Shown here one piece after another: positions 8,690 to 17,757 of a stretch of DNA of 64,000 bases. Below the pieces are notes generated by a model. The model saw nothing but the letters and a program-made list of their open reading frames with translations. It was not told where the DNA came from and made no database searches. The stretch's first letter is position 1. The number at the start of each line of letters is the position of its first letter. The stretch is from Plantibacter flavus (GTDB lineage Bacteria; Actinomycetota; Actinomycetes; Actinomycetales; Microbacteriaceae): assembly GCF_900177615.1 (NCBI RefSeq), contig NZ_FXAP01000001.1, positions 998,825 through 1,062,824 on the forward strand, given 5' to 3'. The translations under genes and the position numbers were made by a program.

Positions 8690-10900
8690 TCAGACGGCGG
8701 TCACGAGGATCGTGATCGCGCGGTCGGGCTGGAAGGTGGGGAGGTCGAGGCCGATCACGGCGAGCTGGCCACCGCTCAGCACGGGCGCCGCCTCGAGCGT
8801 GGCCGGGTCGGCGTCGAGTGGAGGCGCATCCCGGAGCCACTGGGGGATCACCCAGCGCGGGCCGAGGGAGTCGTCCTGCGCGACGGCGAGGCGGTAGTGA
8901 CCGCCCGGGCGGAGTCCGGGAAGGCGGACCCGACGACGGGAGTCGGCCGACCACGGGGGAGTCACGAGGGTGTACAGCGCGGTGGTGCCGTCCTCCGCGA
9001 CGACCCCGCGCAGGGTCGGAGCGTCGTCGTCCCACTCGCCGTCGCCGACGACGCGGCCGGTGGCGATGAGTTCGCGATGACGCGTGAACACGGTGATCCA
9101 CCTGGCGAGGGTCGTCCGATCCGCAAGGTCGAGCTCGCGCAGGTCCCACTCCACACCGAAGTGCCCGAGCAGCGCGATCGCGCACCGGGTATGGAGCGTG
9201 TGCGTGCGTCCGGTCGTGGCCGACCTGGCCGAGGCCACGTGCGACCCGAGCATCTCGGGTGGGACGAGGAGCCCCGTCCATCGGAGCATCCGGGCCCGCT
9301 CGATCGGGTCGTGGTTGTCGGAGGTGTGGACGCGATCGGACCGTTCGAGGATGCCGAGGTCGATGCGGCCTCCACCGGAGGCGCAGCTCTCGATCTCGAG
9401 GTGCGGGTGCCGCGATCGGAGCTCGTCGAGCAGCCGGTAGAGGGCTTCGGTCTGGTCGTGCACGGCCGCCCGCCCGGTCGACGGATGGCCGGCATCGACG
9501 AGGTCGCGGTTGTGGTCCCACTTCAGGTACGCGATCCCCAGCTCGACGACCAGCGTGTCGATGGCCTGCAGGATGTGGTCGAAGGCCGCCGGGTTGCCGA
9601 GATCGAGCACCTGCTGGTGCCGGACGGGCGACGGGAGCTCGTCCCTCGCCCGCAGGATCCAGTCCGGGTGCTCCCGTGCCAGGTCGGAGTCCTCGTTGAT
9701 CATCTCGGGTTCGAACCACAGCCCGAACTCCATACCGAGTGATCGCACCCGGTCGGCGAGCGGCGCGAGACCGTCCGGCCAACGCGCGGGGTCCGGTGTC
9801 CAGTCGCCGAGGCCGCGGGTGTCGTCGTGGCGTCCACGGAACCATCCGTCGTCGAGCACGTAGCGCTCGACACCGATGGCCGCGGCCCGGGTCGCCAACT
9901 CGGTGAGGACGTCGAGGTCGTGATCGAACAGGACCGCCTCCCAGACGTTCAGGGTGACGGGGCGCGGACGACGAGCCGCCCGCGAGGTCGAGCGCAGCCA
10001 ACGGTGGTACCGCGACGAGGCGGCATCGAGGCCGACGCCGTAGGCCCCGTACACCCATGGAGTCCGGTGGTCCTCGCCAGGGCCGAGTCGGACCTCGCCG
10101 GGCAGGAGCAGCTCGCCGCCACGGAACGACAGGTGTCCGTCGGTGCGCTCGACGCCGATCGTGTGGTTGCCGCTCCAACCGACGTGGCACAGCCAGACGT
10201 CACCGGTCCGGCTGTCGAACCCCGGTGTTCCGATCGCGGTGACCCCGGTGGCGTCGAGACCGGGGCGACCGTGCCGCGATTCGCGGAGGTGCGTCCCGGT
10301 CGTGACCGGAAGCCGCTGCGGTAGCTTCTCGTTGCCCCACCGTCCGGCGAAGTCGAGGATCTCCCGAGCCGACGTCGGGATCGGGAGGGCCGGCACGACA
10401 CCCTCGATCTCCAGGAGGTCGTCGCCCCGGTTCGTGACCGTCACGCGCGTGCGCAGCAGGCCACTCGGTGTCAGTTCGATCGCCACGAGGAGAGCGATGC
10501 CGGTCTGGTCGTCGACCGCGGTCACCTCGACCAGCGCGACGCCGCACTGCCGCACCTCGCCGGCCGGGAGTGCCGCTCTGTCGACCTCGACCGAGGTCAC
10601 GTCGAAGCGCGACGACCAGGCCGTCCCGGCGCGATGCGCCCGGAGGCCGGGGAGACCCGACCAGCCCGACGCGTGCTCGGGCAACAGGCTCGGCTCGTAC
10701 GGCGCGTCCGATCCGTCGACGAGGTCCCCGCGCACGGTGGATGTGGCCGCGGCCATCCACTCGAGGTCGTCGGCATCGACGGCGGTACCCCAGTGCGCGA
10801 TCGTGGGGAGGCGGGTGCCGTGCTGGACGAGGACGACGGAGACGCCGTCGCACTGCAGATGGACGACGCGGTGTTCGGGCGTCGCTGAGAGGTCGGACAT
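8690..10900 (-). CDS. GH36 alpha-galactosidase
   Basis: 736 residues, the standard size for GH36. An N-terminal beta-supersandwich is followed by the catalytic barrel with DDGWFRGRHDD, the nucleophile motif YLKWDHNRDL (Asp about residue 461) and the acid/base region TSDNHDPIER (about residue 527) just after CASGGGRID. These match retaining alpha-galactosidases acting on raffinose-type or galacto-oligosaccharides. The ATG is preceded by GGAGGAACC. It is the first glycosidase gene after lacI in the minus-strand operon (52-bp gap). There is no signal peptide, so the substrate is an imported oligosaccharide. Confidence 0.92.
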   Translation of the reverse strand: MSDLSATPEHRVVHLQCDGVSVVLVQHGTRLPTIAHWGTAVDADDLEWMAAATSTVRGDLVDGSDAPYEPSLLPEHASGWSGLPGLRAHRAGTAWSSRFDVTSVEVDRAALPAGEVRQCGVALVEVTAVDDQTGIALLVAIELTPSGLLRTRVTVTNRGDDLLEIEGVVPALPIPTSAREILDFAGRWGNEKLPQRLPVTTGTHLRESRHGRPGLDATGVTAIGTPGFDSRTGDVWLCHVGWSGNHTIGVERTDGHLSFRGGELLLPGEVRLGPGEDHRTPWVYGAYGVGLDAASSRYHRWLRSTSRAARRPRPVTLNVWEAVLFDHDLDVLTELATRAAAIGVERYVLDDGWFRGRHDDTRGLGDWTPDPARWPDGLAPLADRVRSLGMEFGLWFEPEMINEDSDLAREHPDWILRARDELPSPVRHQQVLDLGNPAAFDHILQAIDTLVVELGIAYLKWDHNRDLVDAGHPSTGRAAVHDQTEALYRLLDELRSRHPHLEIESCASGGGRIDLGILERSDRVHTSDNHDPIERARMLRWTGLLVPPEMLGSHVASARSATTGRTHTLHTRCAIALLGHFGVEWDLRELDLADRTTLARWITVFTRHRELIATGRVVGDGEWDDDAPTLRGVVAEDGTTALYTLVTPPWSADSRRRVRLPGLRPGGHYRLAVAQDDSLGPRWVIPQWLRDAPPLDADPATLEAAPVLSGGQLAVIGLDLPTFQPDRAITILVTAV

Positions 10901-10952
10901 GGTTCCTCCGAAGCGGTCGGTGAGGCGGGTGTGACGGCCGGTGGGCCGAAGG

Positions 10953-11951
10953 TCAGGCTGAGTCCCGGACGACGAGCATGGTGTCGAGCCAACGTGGTGC
11001 GGTCGTCCGGCCGGCGATGAGCTCCATGACGAGTTCCGCGGCGACCCTGCCCATCTGTTCCAACGGCTGACGGACCGAGGTCAGCGGTGGCTCCGCGGTG
11101 GCCGCGACGACCGTGTCGTCGAATCCGACGAGCGCGATGTCGTCCGGGACCGTGCGGCCACTGGCCTCGAGGACGCGCATCGCGCCGACCGCCATGAGGT
11201 CGGAGCCCGCGAAGACGGCGTCGAGGTCCGGGTATCGGGAGAGCAACCGCGCCATGGCCGACGACCCGCTCGGCATGGTGAAGTCGCCTCGGGCGACCGC
11301 ACGGGTGTCGAGGCCACGTTCGGTGAGGACGTCCCGCCAGCCTCGGACACGGTCGCTGGATGCGGCCATGTCGGCGGGGCCCGAGATGACGCCGATCCGC
11401 GTGCGGCCGAGCGCGATCAGGTGTTCGGCCGCGAGTCGACCGCCGGCGTAGTTGTCGGAGTCGACGAAGGTGACGTCCTCCGTGTGCTCACCCATCGGGC
11501 GGCCGACGAAGACGATGGGGAGATCCACCGAGGCGAGCGCCTGGGTGATCGTGCTGATCTCGTGCTGCAGGATCACCACCGCCCCGTCCACGTAGTGCGC
11601 CGCCAGGTAGGCGACGAGCGCGTCGAGTTGGCGCGGGTCGGCGAGGAAGAGTGCGGGTTGCTGGGCTGCCGACAGGAGCGCCGCGGTGGCGCCTTTGAGC
11701 GGTGCCGCGACGAACGATCCGGAGAACGGTTCGAGCTCGCCCGCCGCGAGGACGATCGCGACGGCGCCCGTCCTGCCGCCGGCGAGCGACCGGGCTGCGA
11801 CGTTCGTGCGGTAGGCCAGTTTCGCGGCCGCTTCGCGCACCGCGACGACCATCGAGGCGTCGACCGTTGAGGCACCGGCGAGGACCCGCGACGCGGTCGC
11901 TCGGGAGACGCCGGCCTCTCGGGCTACGTCGACCAGGGTCGGTTTGCGCAT
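10953..11951 (-). CDS. LacI-family repressor of the glycan locus
   Basis: A 332-residue LacI/GalR regulator. The DNA-binding head TLVDVAREAGVSRATASRVL and hinge helix VAARSLAGGRTG are followed by a periplasmic-binding-protein-like sugar sensor ending with the typical IALVGFDDT and TSVRQPLEQMG blocks. The start chosen (ATG 11951-11949) has AAAGGAG 7 nt upstream; the reading frame is open further but has no such site. It is transcribed divergently from the sugar-binding lipoprotein and leads the GH36-GH51-GH27-GH95 arm. The 258-bp intergenic region holds two near-identical CpG-centred palindromes that suit this family. Control of both arms by this protein is inferred. Confidence 0.9.
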   Translation of the reverse strand: MRKPTLVDVAREAGVSRATASRVLAGASTVDASMVVAVREAAAKLAYRTNVAARSLAGGRTGAVAIVLAAGELEPFSGSFVAAPLKGATAALLSAAQQPALFLADPRQLDALVAYLAAHYVDGAVVILQHEISTITQALASVDLPIVFVGRPMGEHTEDVTFVDSDNYAGGRLAAEHLIALGRTRIGVISGPADMAASSDRVRGWRDVLTERGLDTRAVARGDFTMPSGSSAMARLLSRYPDLDAVFAGSDLMAVGAMRVLEASGRTVPDDIALVGFDDTVVAATAEPPLTSVRQPLEQMGRVAAELVMELIAGRTTAPRWLDTMLVVRDSA

Positions 11952-12011
11952 CCTCGCTCCTTTGCGATCGTCCACCTGCCGGTGGTCTGGCAACGAGCAT
12001 CGCAGAATCCG

Positions 12012-12026
12012 AGAGAGCGGTCTCCG
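12012..12026. promoter_or_regulatory. Candidate LacI-family operator 1
   Basis: AGAGAGCGGTCTCCG contains the imperfect palindrome GAGAGC/GGTCTC centred on CpG, the usual layout of LacI-family operators. A 14/15 match recurs 120 bp away. It lies about 60 bp upstream of lacI on its strand. Confidence 0.5.
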
Positions 12027-12069
12027 AGTTGCGCAATATTGCCCTGGTGCCTTGGAACCCCTCTGCCTA

Positions 12070-12081
12070 TGGTGATCACCA
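12070..12081. promoter_or_regulatory. 12-bp perfect palindrome in the divergent promoter region
   Basis: TGGTGATCACCA is a perfect inverted repeat midway between the two CpG-centred candidate operators. It could be a second regulator's site; a smaller palindrome GCAATATTGC lies at 12033-12042. Function is unknown. Confidence 0.35.
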
Positions 12082-12131
12082 CGCCCGAACGGTCCGGATG
12101 CTCCCCGATCCAGTCGACATCGGCGCGAGCC

Positions 12132-12146
12132 AGAGAGCGATCTCCG
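12132..12146. promoter_or_regulatory. Candidate LacI-family operator 2
   Basis: AGAGAGCGATCTCCG repeats the first candidate operator with one substitution and has palindromic GAGAGC/GATCTC arms around CpG. It lies 64 bp before the sugar-binding lipoprotein start, so it could repress the transport arm. Confidence 0.5.
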
Positions 12147-12209
12147 GCCGGTGACCGCAACGTAGCGCGACACCGCGGAACACGATCCCGCATAGGAGGG
12201 GGATTTCCA

Positions 12210-13469
12210 GTGAAATTCCGTCTTGCAGCAGCAGCAACCGTCGCCGTCATGGTCGGCGCCCTGGTCACCGGTTGTTCCGGGTCCGGCGGCGGCGATGACA
12301 AGACCTTCCAGTTCTGGTCCTTCACGGGCATCAACCAGAAGGCCGATGTCGAGAAGTACAAGGAAGCGCACCCCGACATCACCGTCAAGCTCACCGAGGT
12401 CGGCAGCACGCAGGAGACCGCCCAGGCGCTCACCGCGGCGTTGGCCGGCGGCAAGGTCCCCGACCTGGTGCTCATCCAGGGGGACGACATGCCCAACTTC
12501 GTCGCCAACCCCGACAACTTCGTCGACCTGAGCACGATGGGCGCCGACGACATCTCCGGGGACTACCTGCCGTGGGTCTGGGACCAGGCCGTGGCCCAGA
12601 ACGACGCCGTCATCGGGGTGCCGACCGACGTGGGCGGGATGTCGATGGCGTACCGCGCGGACCTCTTCGAGGCCGCCGGCCTGCCGTCGGAACCGGACGC
12701 GGTCGCGGCGCTCTGGCCCACCTGGGACGATTTCATTTCCGTCGGCCAGCAGTACGTCGCCGCCACGGGGAAGCCGTTCCTCGACAACGCCGGCACCTCG
12801 GTCTTCTTCCAGACCGTGAACCAGGTCGACGAGAAGTACTACACGCCCGAGGGTGAGCTCGTGTACGACACGAATCCGCAGGTGAAGGAGGCGTTCGATA
12901 TCTCGATCAAGGCGATCGAGGCCGGCATCACCGCGAACGTCCCCGCCTTCTCCACCGGCTGGAGCACGGGCAAGACCAACGGCGCCTTCGCCGCGATGGC
13001 GGCTCCGTCCTGGATGCTGAAGAGCATCAAGACGGACGCGCCCGACACCTCGGGCCAGTGGCGCGTGACGACGGTGCCCAAGGTCGCCGGCAACTGGGGC
13101 GGCAGCTACCTCGCCATCCCGAAGCGCGCGGCGAACCCGGAGGCGGCGTGGGCCTACATCAAGGAGATGCAGTCACCCGAGTCGCAGCTGAAGAACTTCA
13201 CCGACACCGGCGCCCTGCCCAGCACGGTCTCCGCGTACGAGTCCACGGCGATCGCCGACTACACCGACCCGTTCTTCGGTGATTCGAAGATCGGCGCAGT
13301 GCTCGGCAAGTCCTTGCAGGAGTTCAAGCCGTTCTTCAACGGTCCGGAGACGGCGACGATCGGTTCCGCGATGATCAACACCGTGACGGACGTCGAAGCC
13401 GGCAACACCCCACCGGACAAGGCTTGGGACGTCGCGATGAAGGCCGTGAAGGACGCCCTCGGCGGCTGA
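12210..13469 (+). CDS. Sugar ABC transporter substrate-binding lipoprotein
   Basis: 419 residues of the family-1 extracellular solute-binding fold (maltose/oligosaccharide type). The GTG start is preceded by AGGAGG. The signal peptide ends in the lipobox LVTGC (Cys about residue 22), so the protein is tethered outside the membrane. Typical features include FWSFTGINQKADVEKYK near the start and AWAYIKEMQSP near residue 320. It heads the plus-strand arm with two permeases, a GH3 and a GH127, so it should capture the oligosaccharide that the cytoplasmic hydrolases cut. Two candidate LacI operators lie upstream. Confidence 0.92.
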   Translation: MKFRLAAAATVAVMVGALVTGCSGSGGGDDKTFQFWSFTGINQKADVEKYKEAHPDITVKLTEVGSTQETAQALTAALAGGKVPDLVLIQGDDMPNFVANPDNFVDLSTMGADDISGDYLPWVWDQAVAQNDAVIGVPTDVGGMSMAYRADLFEAAGLPSEPDAVAALWPTWDDFISVGQQYVAATGKPFLDNAGTSVFFQTVNQVDEKYYTPEGELVYDTNPQVKEAFDISIKAIEAGITANVPAFSTGWSTGKTNGAFAAMAAPSWMLKSIKTDAPDTSGQWRVTTVPKVAGNWGGSYLAIPKRAANPEAAWAYIKEMQSPESQLKNFTDTGALPSTVSAYESTAIADYTDPFFGDSKIGAVLGKSLQEFKPFFNGPETATIGSAMINTVTDVEAGNTPPDKAWDVAMKAVKDALGG

Positions 13470-13551
13470 CCCGACGACCCCGTCCACCCGTCCGCTCCGA
13501 CCCGGGGCGTTCCGGCCGCGCAACACGCCGGAACGCCCCTGAAGGATCATC

Positions 13552-14511
13552 GTGACCACGCACATCGCCCCACCTCGGCTGCTGCCGAAACAGTCGCCAC
13601 CCGGTATCGGGACGCGGATCCGCAACACCCTGCCGGAACGCTTCGCCCCCTACGTCTACATCGCCCCGTTCTTCCTGATCTTCGCCGTCTTCGGCCTGAT
13701 CCCGCTCCTGTTCACCTTCGTGGTGTCCCTCTTCGACTGGAACCCGATCGGTCAGCAGACCTTTATCGGCTTCGACAACTTCACCAGGCTCGCGGCCGAC
13801 CCGCGGTTCTGGAACGCGATGCTCAACACCTTCGCGATCTTCATCATCTCCACGGTGCCGCAGCTGGTCATCGCCCTGGGCCTCGCTCATCTGTTGAACC
13901 ACGTCCGCCTGCGCTTCGCCACCGGGTTCCGGATGGCGATGCTCGTGCCGTACATCACCTCGGTCGCCGCGACCACGATCGTGTTCGCCCAGTTGTTCGA
14001 CCGTGACTACGGGCTCTTCAACTACCTCATCAGCTTCTTCGGCGGTGACCACGTCGACTTCCTCAACGACAAGGTCGGCTCGTGGTTCCTCGTCGCGCTC
14101 ATGGTCGTCTGGCGGTGGACGGGCTACACGACGCTGCTCTACCTGGCGGCACTGCAGGCGATCCCTCGCGACGTGTACGAGGCGGCCGCCGTCGACGGTG
14201 CCGGCGGTTGGAAGCAGTTCGTCTACATCACCATCCCGTCGTTGCGTCCCATCATCGTGTTCACGATCGTCACCTCGACGATCGGCGGGCTCCAGGTGTT
14301 CACCGAACCACTGCTGGTGAACCCGGCCACCGGCCTCACCTGTGGTGCGGCACGACAGTGCCAGACGCTCACCCTGTTCCTCTACGAGCAGGGCTTCGGC
14401 CAGTTCGAGTTCGGATACGGCTCGGCGATCGGCGTCGCGCTGTTCGTGATCGTCGTCCTCGTCGCCCTGCTGAACTTCTTCCTGTCCACCCGCACCCGAG
14501 GAGGACGCTGA
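13552..14511 (+). CDS. Sugar ABC transporter permease (MalF type)
   Basis: 319 residues with six predicted membrane helices, starting with APYVYIAPFFLIFAVFGLIP. The cytoplasmic coupling (EAA) loop reads EAAAVDGAGGWKQFVYITIP. The GTG start lies 82 bp after the binding protein. The last codon overlaps the next permease by one base (TGATG), so the two channel subunits are made together. A short cysteine-containing loop (LTCGAARQCQTL, about residues 263-274) sits between helices. No ATPase gene accompanies it. Confidence 0.92.
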   Translation: MTTHIAPPRLLPKQSPPGIGTRIRNTLPERFAPYVYIAPFFLIFAVFGLIPLLFTFVVSLFDWNPIGQQTFIGFDNFTRLAADPRFWNAMLNTFAIFIISTVPQLVIALGLAHLLNHVRLRFATGFRMAMLVPYITSVAATTIVFAQLFDRDYGLFNYLISFFGGDHVDFLNDKVGSWFLVALMVVWRWTGYTTLLYLAALQAIPRDVYEAAAVDGAGGWKQFVYITIPSLRPIIVFTIVTSTIGGLQVFTEPLLVNPATGLTCGAARQCQTLTLFLYEQGFGQFEFGYGSAIGVALFVIVVLVALLNFFLSTRTRGGR

Positions 14512-15404
14512 TGTCCGAGACGCTCAACTCCACCCAGCTGATGGCGAGCGCGACCTCCGCCGGCCGGAAACGGAACGGCGGCCGGATCGGTCGCATCCCG
14601 TGGTACACCTACGTCCTCCTCGTGTGCGCCGTCGTCGTGAGCATGTTCCCGCTGTACTTCATGTTCGTCGTCGCGACCACGGACTCGGCGACGGCGACGA
14701 CCCTGCCACCGCGGCTGTATCCGGGCGACAACCTGTTCCACCTCGTGGGGCTCGTGCTCGAGACCGTGCCGTTCATCCAATCGATGATCAACAGCCTCGT
14801 CGTCGCGCTGTCGATCGGTGTCGGATCGGCCCTGCTCTGTGCCCTGGCCGGGTTCGCCTTCGCGAAACTGGAGTTCCGCGGCCGCAACGCGCTGTTCATC
14901 CTCGTGGTCCTCACCATGACCGTGCCGACGCAGCTGAGCGTGATCCCGCAGTACCTGATCATCTCCGCGCTCGACTGGGTGGACACCTTGCAGGCACTCA
15001 TCGTCCCCGGCCTCGCGAGCGCGTTCGGCATCTTCTGGATGCGTCAGCACATCTCGAGCTCCGTGAGCGACGAGCTCCTCCAGGCGGCGAAGCTCGACGG
15101 CGCCAACACCTGGCAGATCTTCTGGCGGATCGTCTTCCCGGTCATCCGGCCGGCGGCGTTCGTCCTGGGACTGCTCGGCTTCGTCGGATCCTGGAACGAC
15201 TTCCTCTGGCCGTTCATCGTCCTGAAGTCGCCCGAGATGTACACGGTCCAGATCGCGATCAAGGCCCTGCAGTCGCAGCGGTCGATCGACCTCGGCCTGG
15301 CGATGGCCGGGTCGTTCCTGGCCACCATCCCGCTGCTCATCGCGTTCATCTTCGTCGGCAAGCGCATGGTGACCGGGATCATGGACGGAGCGTTCAAGGG
15401 ATGA
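14511..15404 (+). CDS. Sugar ABC transporter permease (MalG type)
   Basis: 297 residues with six membrane helices. The coupling loop DELLQAAKLDGANTWQIFWR identifies the inner-membrane partner of the MalF-type subunit. It starts on the stop codon of the previous gene (TGATG), with GAGGAGG upstream, and its own stop overlaps the GH3 start (ATGA). The tight packing shows that transport and hydrolysis are one transcriptional unit. Confidence 0.92.
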   Translation: MSETLNSTQLMASATSAGRKRNGGRIGRIPWYTYVLLVCAVVVSMFPLYFMFVVATTDSATATTLPPRLYPGDNLFHLVGLVLETVPFIQSMINSLVVALSIGVGSALLCALAGFAFAKLEFRGRNALFILVVLTMTVPTQLSVIPQYLIISALDWVDTLQALIVPGLASAFGIFWMRQHISSSVSDELLQAAKLDGANTWQIFWRIVFPVIRPAAFVLGLLGFVGSWNDFLWPFIVLKSPEMYTVQIAIKALQSQRSIDLGLAMAGSFLATIPLLIAFIFVGKRMVTGIMDGAFKG

Positions 15405-17755
15405 CCCTGCAACACGACGGCGTCACGCCGACCACGTCGGGCGTCGTCCGAGGCGTCTGGAACGACCGACGGGCGTCACCCGACGAGCGGGCGCGAGCAC
15501 TCCTCGATGAGATGACCCTCGAGGAGAAGGTCGGCCAGCTCGGTTCGGTCTGGTTCACCGACACGGCGGGCGAATTCGCGCCGAGCGTGGACGGCTCCGA
15601 CGACCCGGCCACGTCGGCATCGGGGCCCGCCGGCGACTTCACCGGTGGCCTCGGGCAGTTGACTCGCATCTTCGGGACCGAACCGGTGACAGTGGCCGAG
15701 GGCGCCGACCGCCTGCGGGAACGGCAACAGCAGGTCGTGGCCGGGAACCGGTTCGGCATCCCCGCGATCGCGCACGAGGAGTGTCTGACGGGGTTCGCCG
15801 CCTACGGTGCGACCGCCTTCCCGACGCCGCTCGCCTGGGCCGCCTCGTTCGACGAGGAGCTCGTGGAGCGGATGGCGGAGGCGATCGGAGCCGACCTCCG
15901 CTCGGTCGGGGTCCATCAGGGACTCGCGCCGGTCCTCGACGTCGTGCGCGACTACCGCTGGGGCCGGGTCGAGGAGACGCTGGGGGAGGACCCCTACCTG
16001 GTCGGTCAGCTCGGCGCCGCGTACGTGCGTGGTCTCGAACGGTCCGGGGTGGTGGCGACGCTCAAGCACTTCGCCGGCTATGCCGCGTCACGAGGCGCGA
16101 AGAACCACGCCCCGGTGAGCATGGGGCGCCGCGAGCTCGCCGATATCGTGCTTCCGCCGTTCGAGACGGCGATCCGGCTCGGGGGAGCGCGAAGCGTGAT
16201 GAACGCCTACACCGATCTCGACGGCGTCCCCGCGGGCGCCAGTGTCGAGTTGCTCACCGGCATCTTGCGCGACGACTGGGGTTTCGACGGCACCGTCGTC
16301 GCCGACTACTGGGCGATCCCGTTCCTGGCGACCATGCACCACGTCGCGAGTGACGCGGCGGAAGCCGGCGCGCTCGCCCTCACCGCCGGGATCGACGTCG
16401 AGCTCCCGGAGACCGCCGGCTACGGCGCCGGTCTCGTCGGGCTGGTCCAGGACGGGGCGCTCGACGAGCGGCTCGTCGACCGGGCCGTGCTCCGGCACCT
16501 GCGGCAGAAGATCGAGCTCGGCCTGCTCGACGGGGGTCCGCTCGTGCCGGAGCACGCCGCATCGATCGACCTCGACGGCCCCCGCAACCGCGCCATCGCG
16601 ACGCGTCTGGCCGAGGAGTCGGTCGTCCTCCTCCGGAACCGCGCTGTCCTCCCGCTCGAGACCACCGCGCGCATCGCCGTGATCGGGCCGGCGGCCGACC
16701 AGTTCCGCAGTCTCGTGGGCTGCTACGCGTTCCCCAACCATGTGCTGTCGAAGCACCCCGGGCACGATCTCGGCATCACCATCCCGACGATCCTGGACGC
16801 GGTGCGTACCGAGTTCCCCGCGGCTGACATCGTCGTCGAACCGGGATGCAGCATCACCGAGACCGGTCAGGAGGACGTTCCGGCCGCCGTCGAGGCAGCG
16901 CGTGCGGCCGACGTCGTCGTGCTGGCCGTGGGCGACATCGCGGGCCTGTTCGGCGATGGTACCTCGGGAGAAGGCTGTGACGCCGAGGACCTGCGCCTCC
17001 CCGGGGGTCAGCACGACCTCGTGCTCGCCGTCCTCGCGACCGGGACGCCCGTCGTCCTGACCGTGCTGTCCGGGCGACCCTACGCACTGGGGGACTACGA
17101 CAGGGCCGATGCACTGGTCCAGGCGTTCTTCCCCGGCCAGGAGGGCGCGGCAGCCGTCGCGGGGCTGCTGTCCGGCCGCGTGCAGCCGAGCGGACGGCTC
17201 CCGGTGCAGATCCCTCGCTCGCCGGCCATGCCGGGCACGTACCTGCAGCCGCCGCTCGGTCTGGCGTCCCGCGGGATCAGCGTGCTCGACCCCACGCCGC
17301 TCTTCCCGTTCGGTCACGGCCTCACCGCGGGGGACGTCCGCTACCGATCGCTCACGAGTGCAGCGGAGCTCGCCGTCGACGGCGAGGTCCTCGTCGATGT
17401 GACGGTCGAGAACGTGGGTGTGGAGGACGCCATCGAGGTGATCCAGCTCTACGGCACGGATCCGGTCGCCTCGGTCGTGCGTCCGTCGGTCGAGCTGCTC
17501 GCGTTCGCACGCCTCACGGTCGCTGCAGGGACGTCGGCAACCGTGCGTTTCTCGGTGTCGGCCGATCGCTTGTCCTTCACCGGAGTCGACGACCGCCGGG
17601 TGGTCGAGCCGGGGACGTACGTCCTGTCCGCCGGGCCGTCGGCACTCGAGCGTCCGCTCACCCACACGATCGAGGTGACCGGCAGCCGGCGGGAGCTGGT
17701 CGGGCCGCGCGAGCTCCGCGTGGACTGGCGGCGTGTCGCCCCGAGGAAGGCCTGA
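15401..17755 (+). CDS. GH3 family beta-glycosidase (beta-xylosidase/beta-glucosidase type)
   Basis: 784 residues with the full GH3 arrangement: N-terminal barrel, alpha/beta sandwich and a C-terminal fibronectin III-like domain (from about residue 650). The substrate-binding segment TLKHFAGYAASRG is present and the nucleophile aspartate is in GTVVADYWAIPF (about residue 302). The start ATG overlaps the permease stop (ATGA). No signal peptide. GH3 enzymes remove terminal beta-linked glucose, xylose, arabinose or related sugars; the YWAI context alone does not settle which. Here it would finish off the imported oligosaccharide after side chains are removed. Confidence 0.88.
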   Translation: MTLQHDGVTPTTSGVVRGVWNDRRASPDERARALLDEMTLEEKVGQLGSVWFTDTAGEFAPSVDGSDDPATSASGPAGDFTGGLGQLTRIFGTEPVTVAEGADRLRERQQQVVAGNRFGIPAIAHEECLTGFAAYGATAFPTPLAWAASFDEELVERMAEAIGADLRSVGVHQGLAPVLDVVRDYRWGRVEETLGEDPYLVGQLGAAYVRGLERSGVVATLKHFAGYAASRGAKNHAPVSMGRRELADIVLPPFETAIRLGGARSVMNAYTDLDGVPAGASVELLTGILRDDWGFDGTVVADYWAIPFLATMHHVASDAAEAGALALTAGIDVELPETAGYGAGLVGLVQDGALDERLVDRAVLRHLRQKIELGLLDGGPLVPEHAASIDLDGPRNRAIATRLAEESVVLLRNRAVLPLETTARIAVIGPAADQFRSLVGCYAFPNHVLSKHPGHDLGITIPTILDAVRTEFPAADIVVEPGCSITETGQEDVPAAVEAARAADVVVLAVGDIAGLFGDGTSGEGCDAEDLRLPGGQHDLVLAVLATGTPVVLTVLSGRPYALGDYDRADALVQAFFPGQEGAAAVAGLLSGRVQPSGRLPVQIPRSPAMPGTYLQPPLGLASRGISVLDPTPLFPFGHGLTAGDVRYRSLTSAAELAVDGEVLVDVTVENVGVEDAIEVIQLYGTDPVASVVRPSVELLAFARLTVAAGTSATVRFSVSADRLSFTGVDDRRVVEPGTYVLSAGPSALERPLTHTIEVTGSRRELVGPRELRVDWRRVAPRKA

Positions 17756-17757
17756 CC

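Noticed and set aside
14600-17755. Apparent 1051-codon frame running into GH3
   Set aside because: The extra N-terminal part lies out of frame within the second permease; GH3 starts at 15401 with the coupled ATGA overlap.
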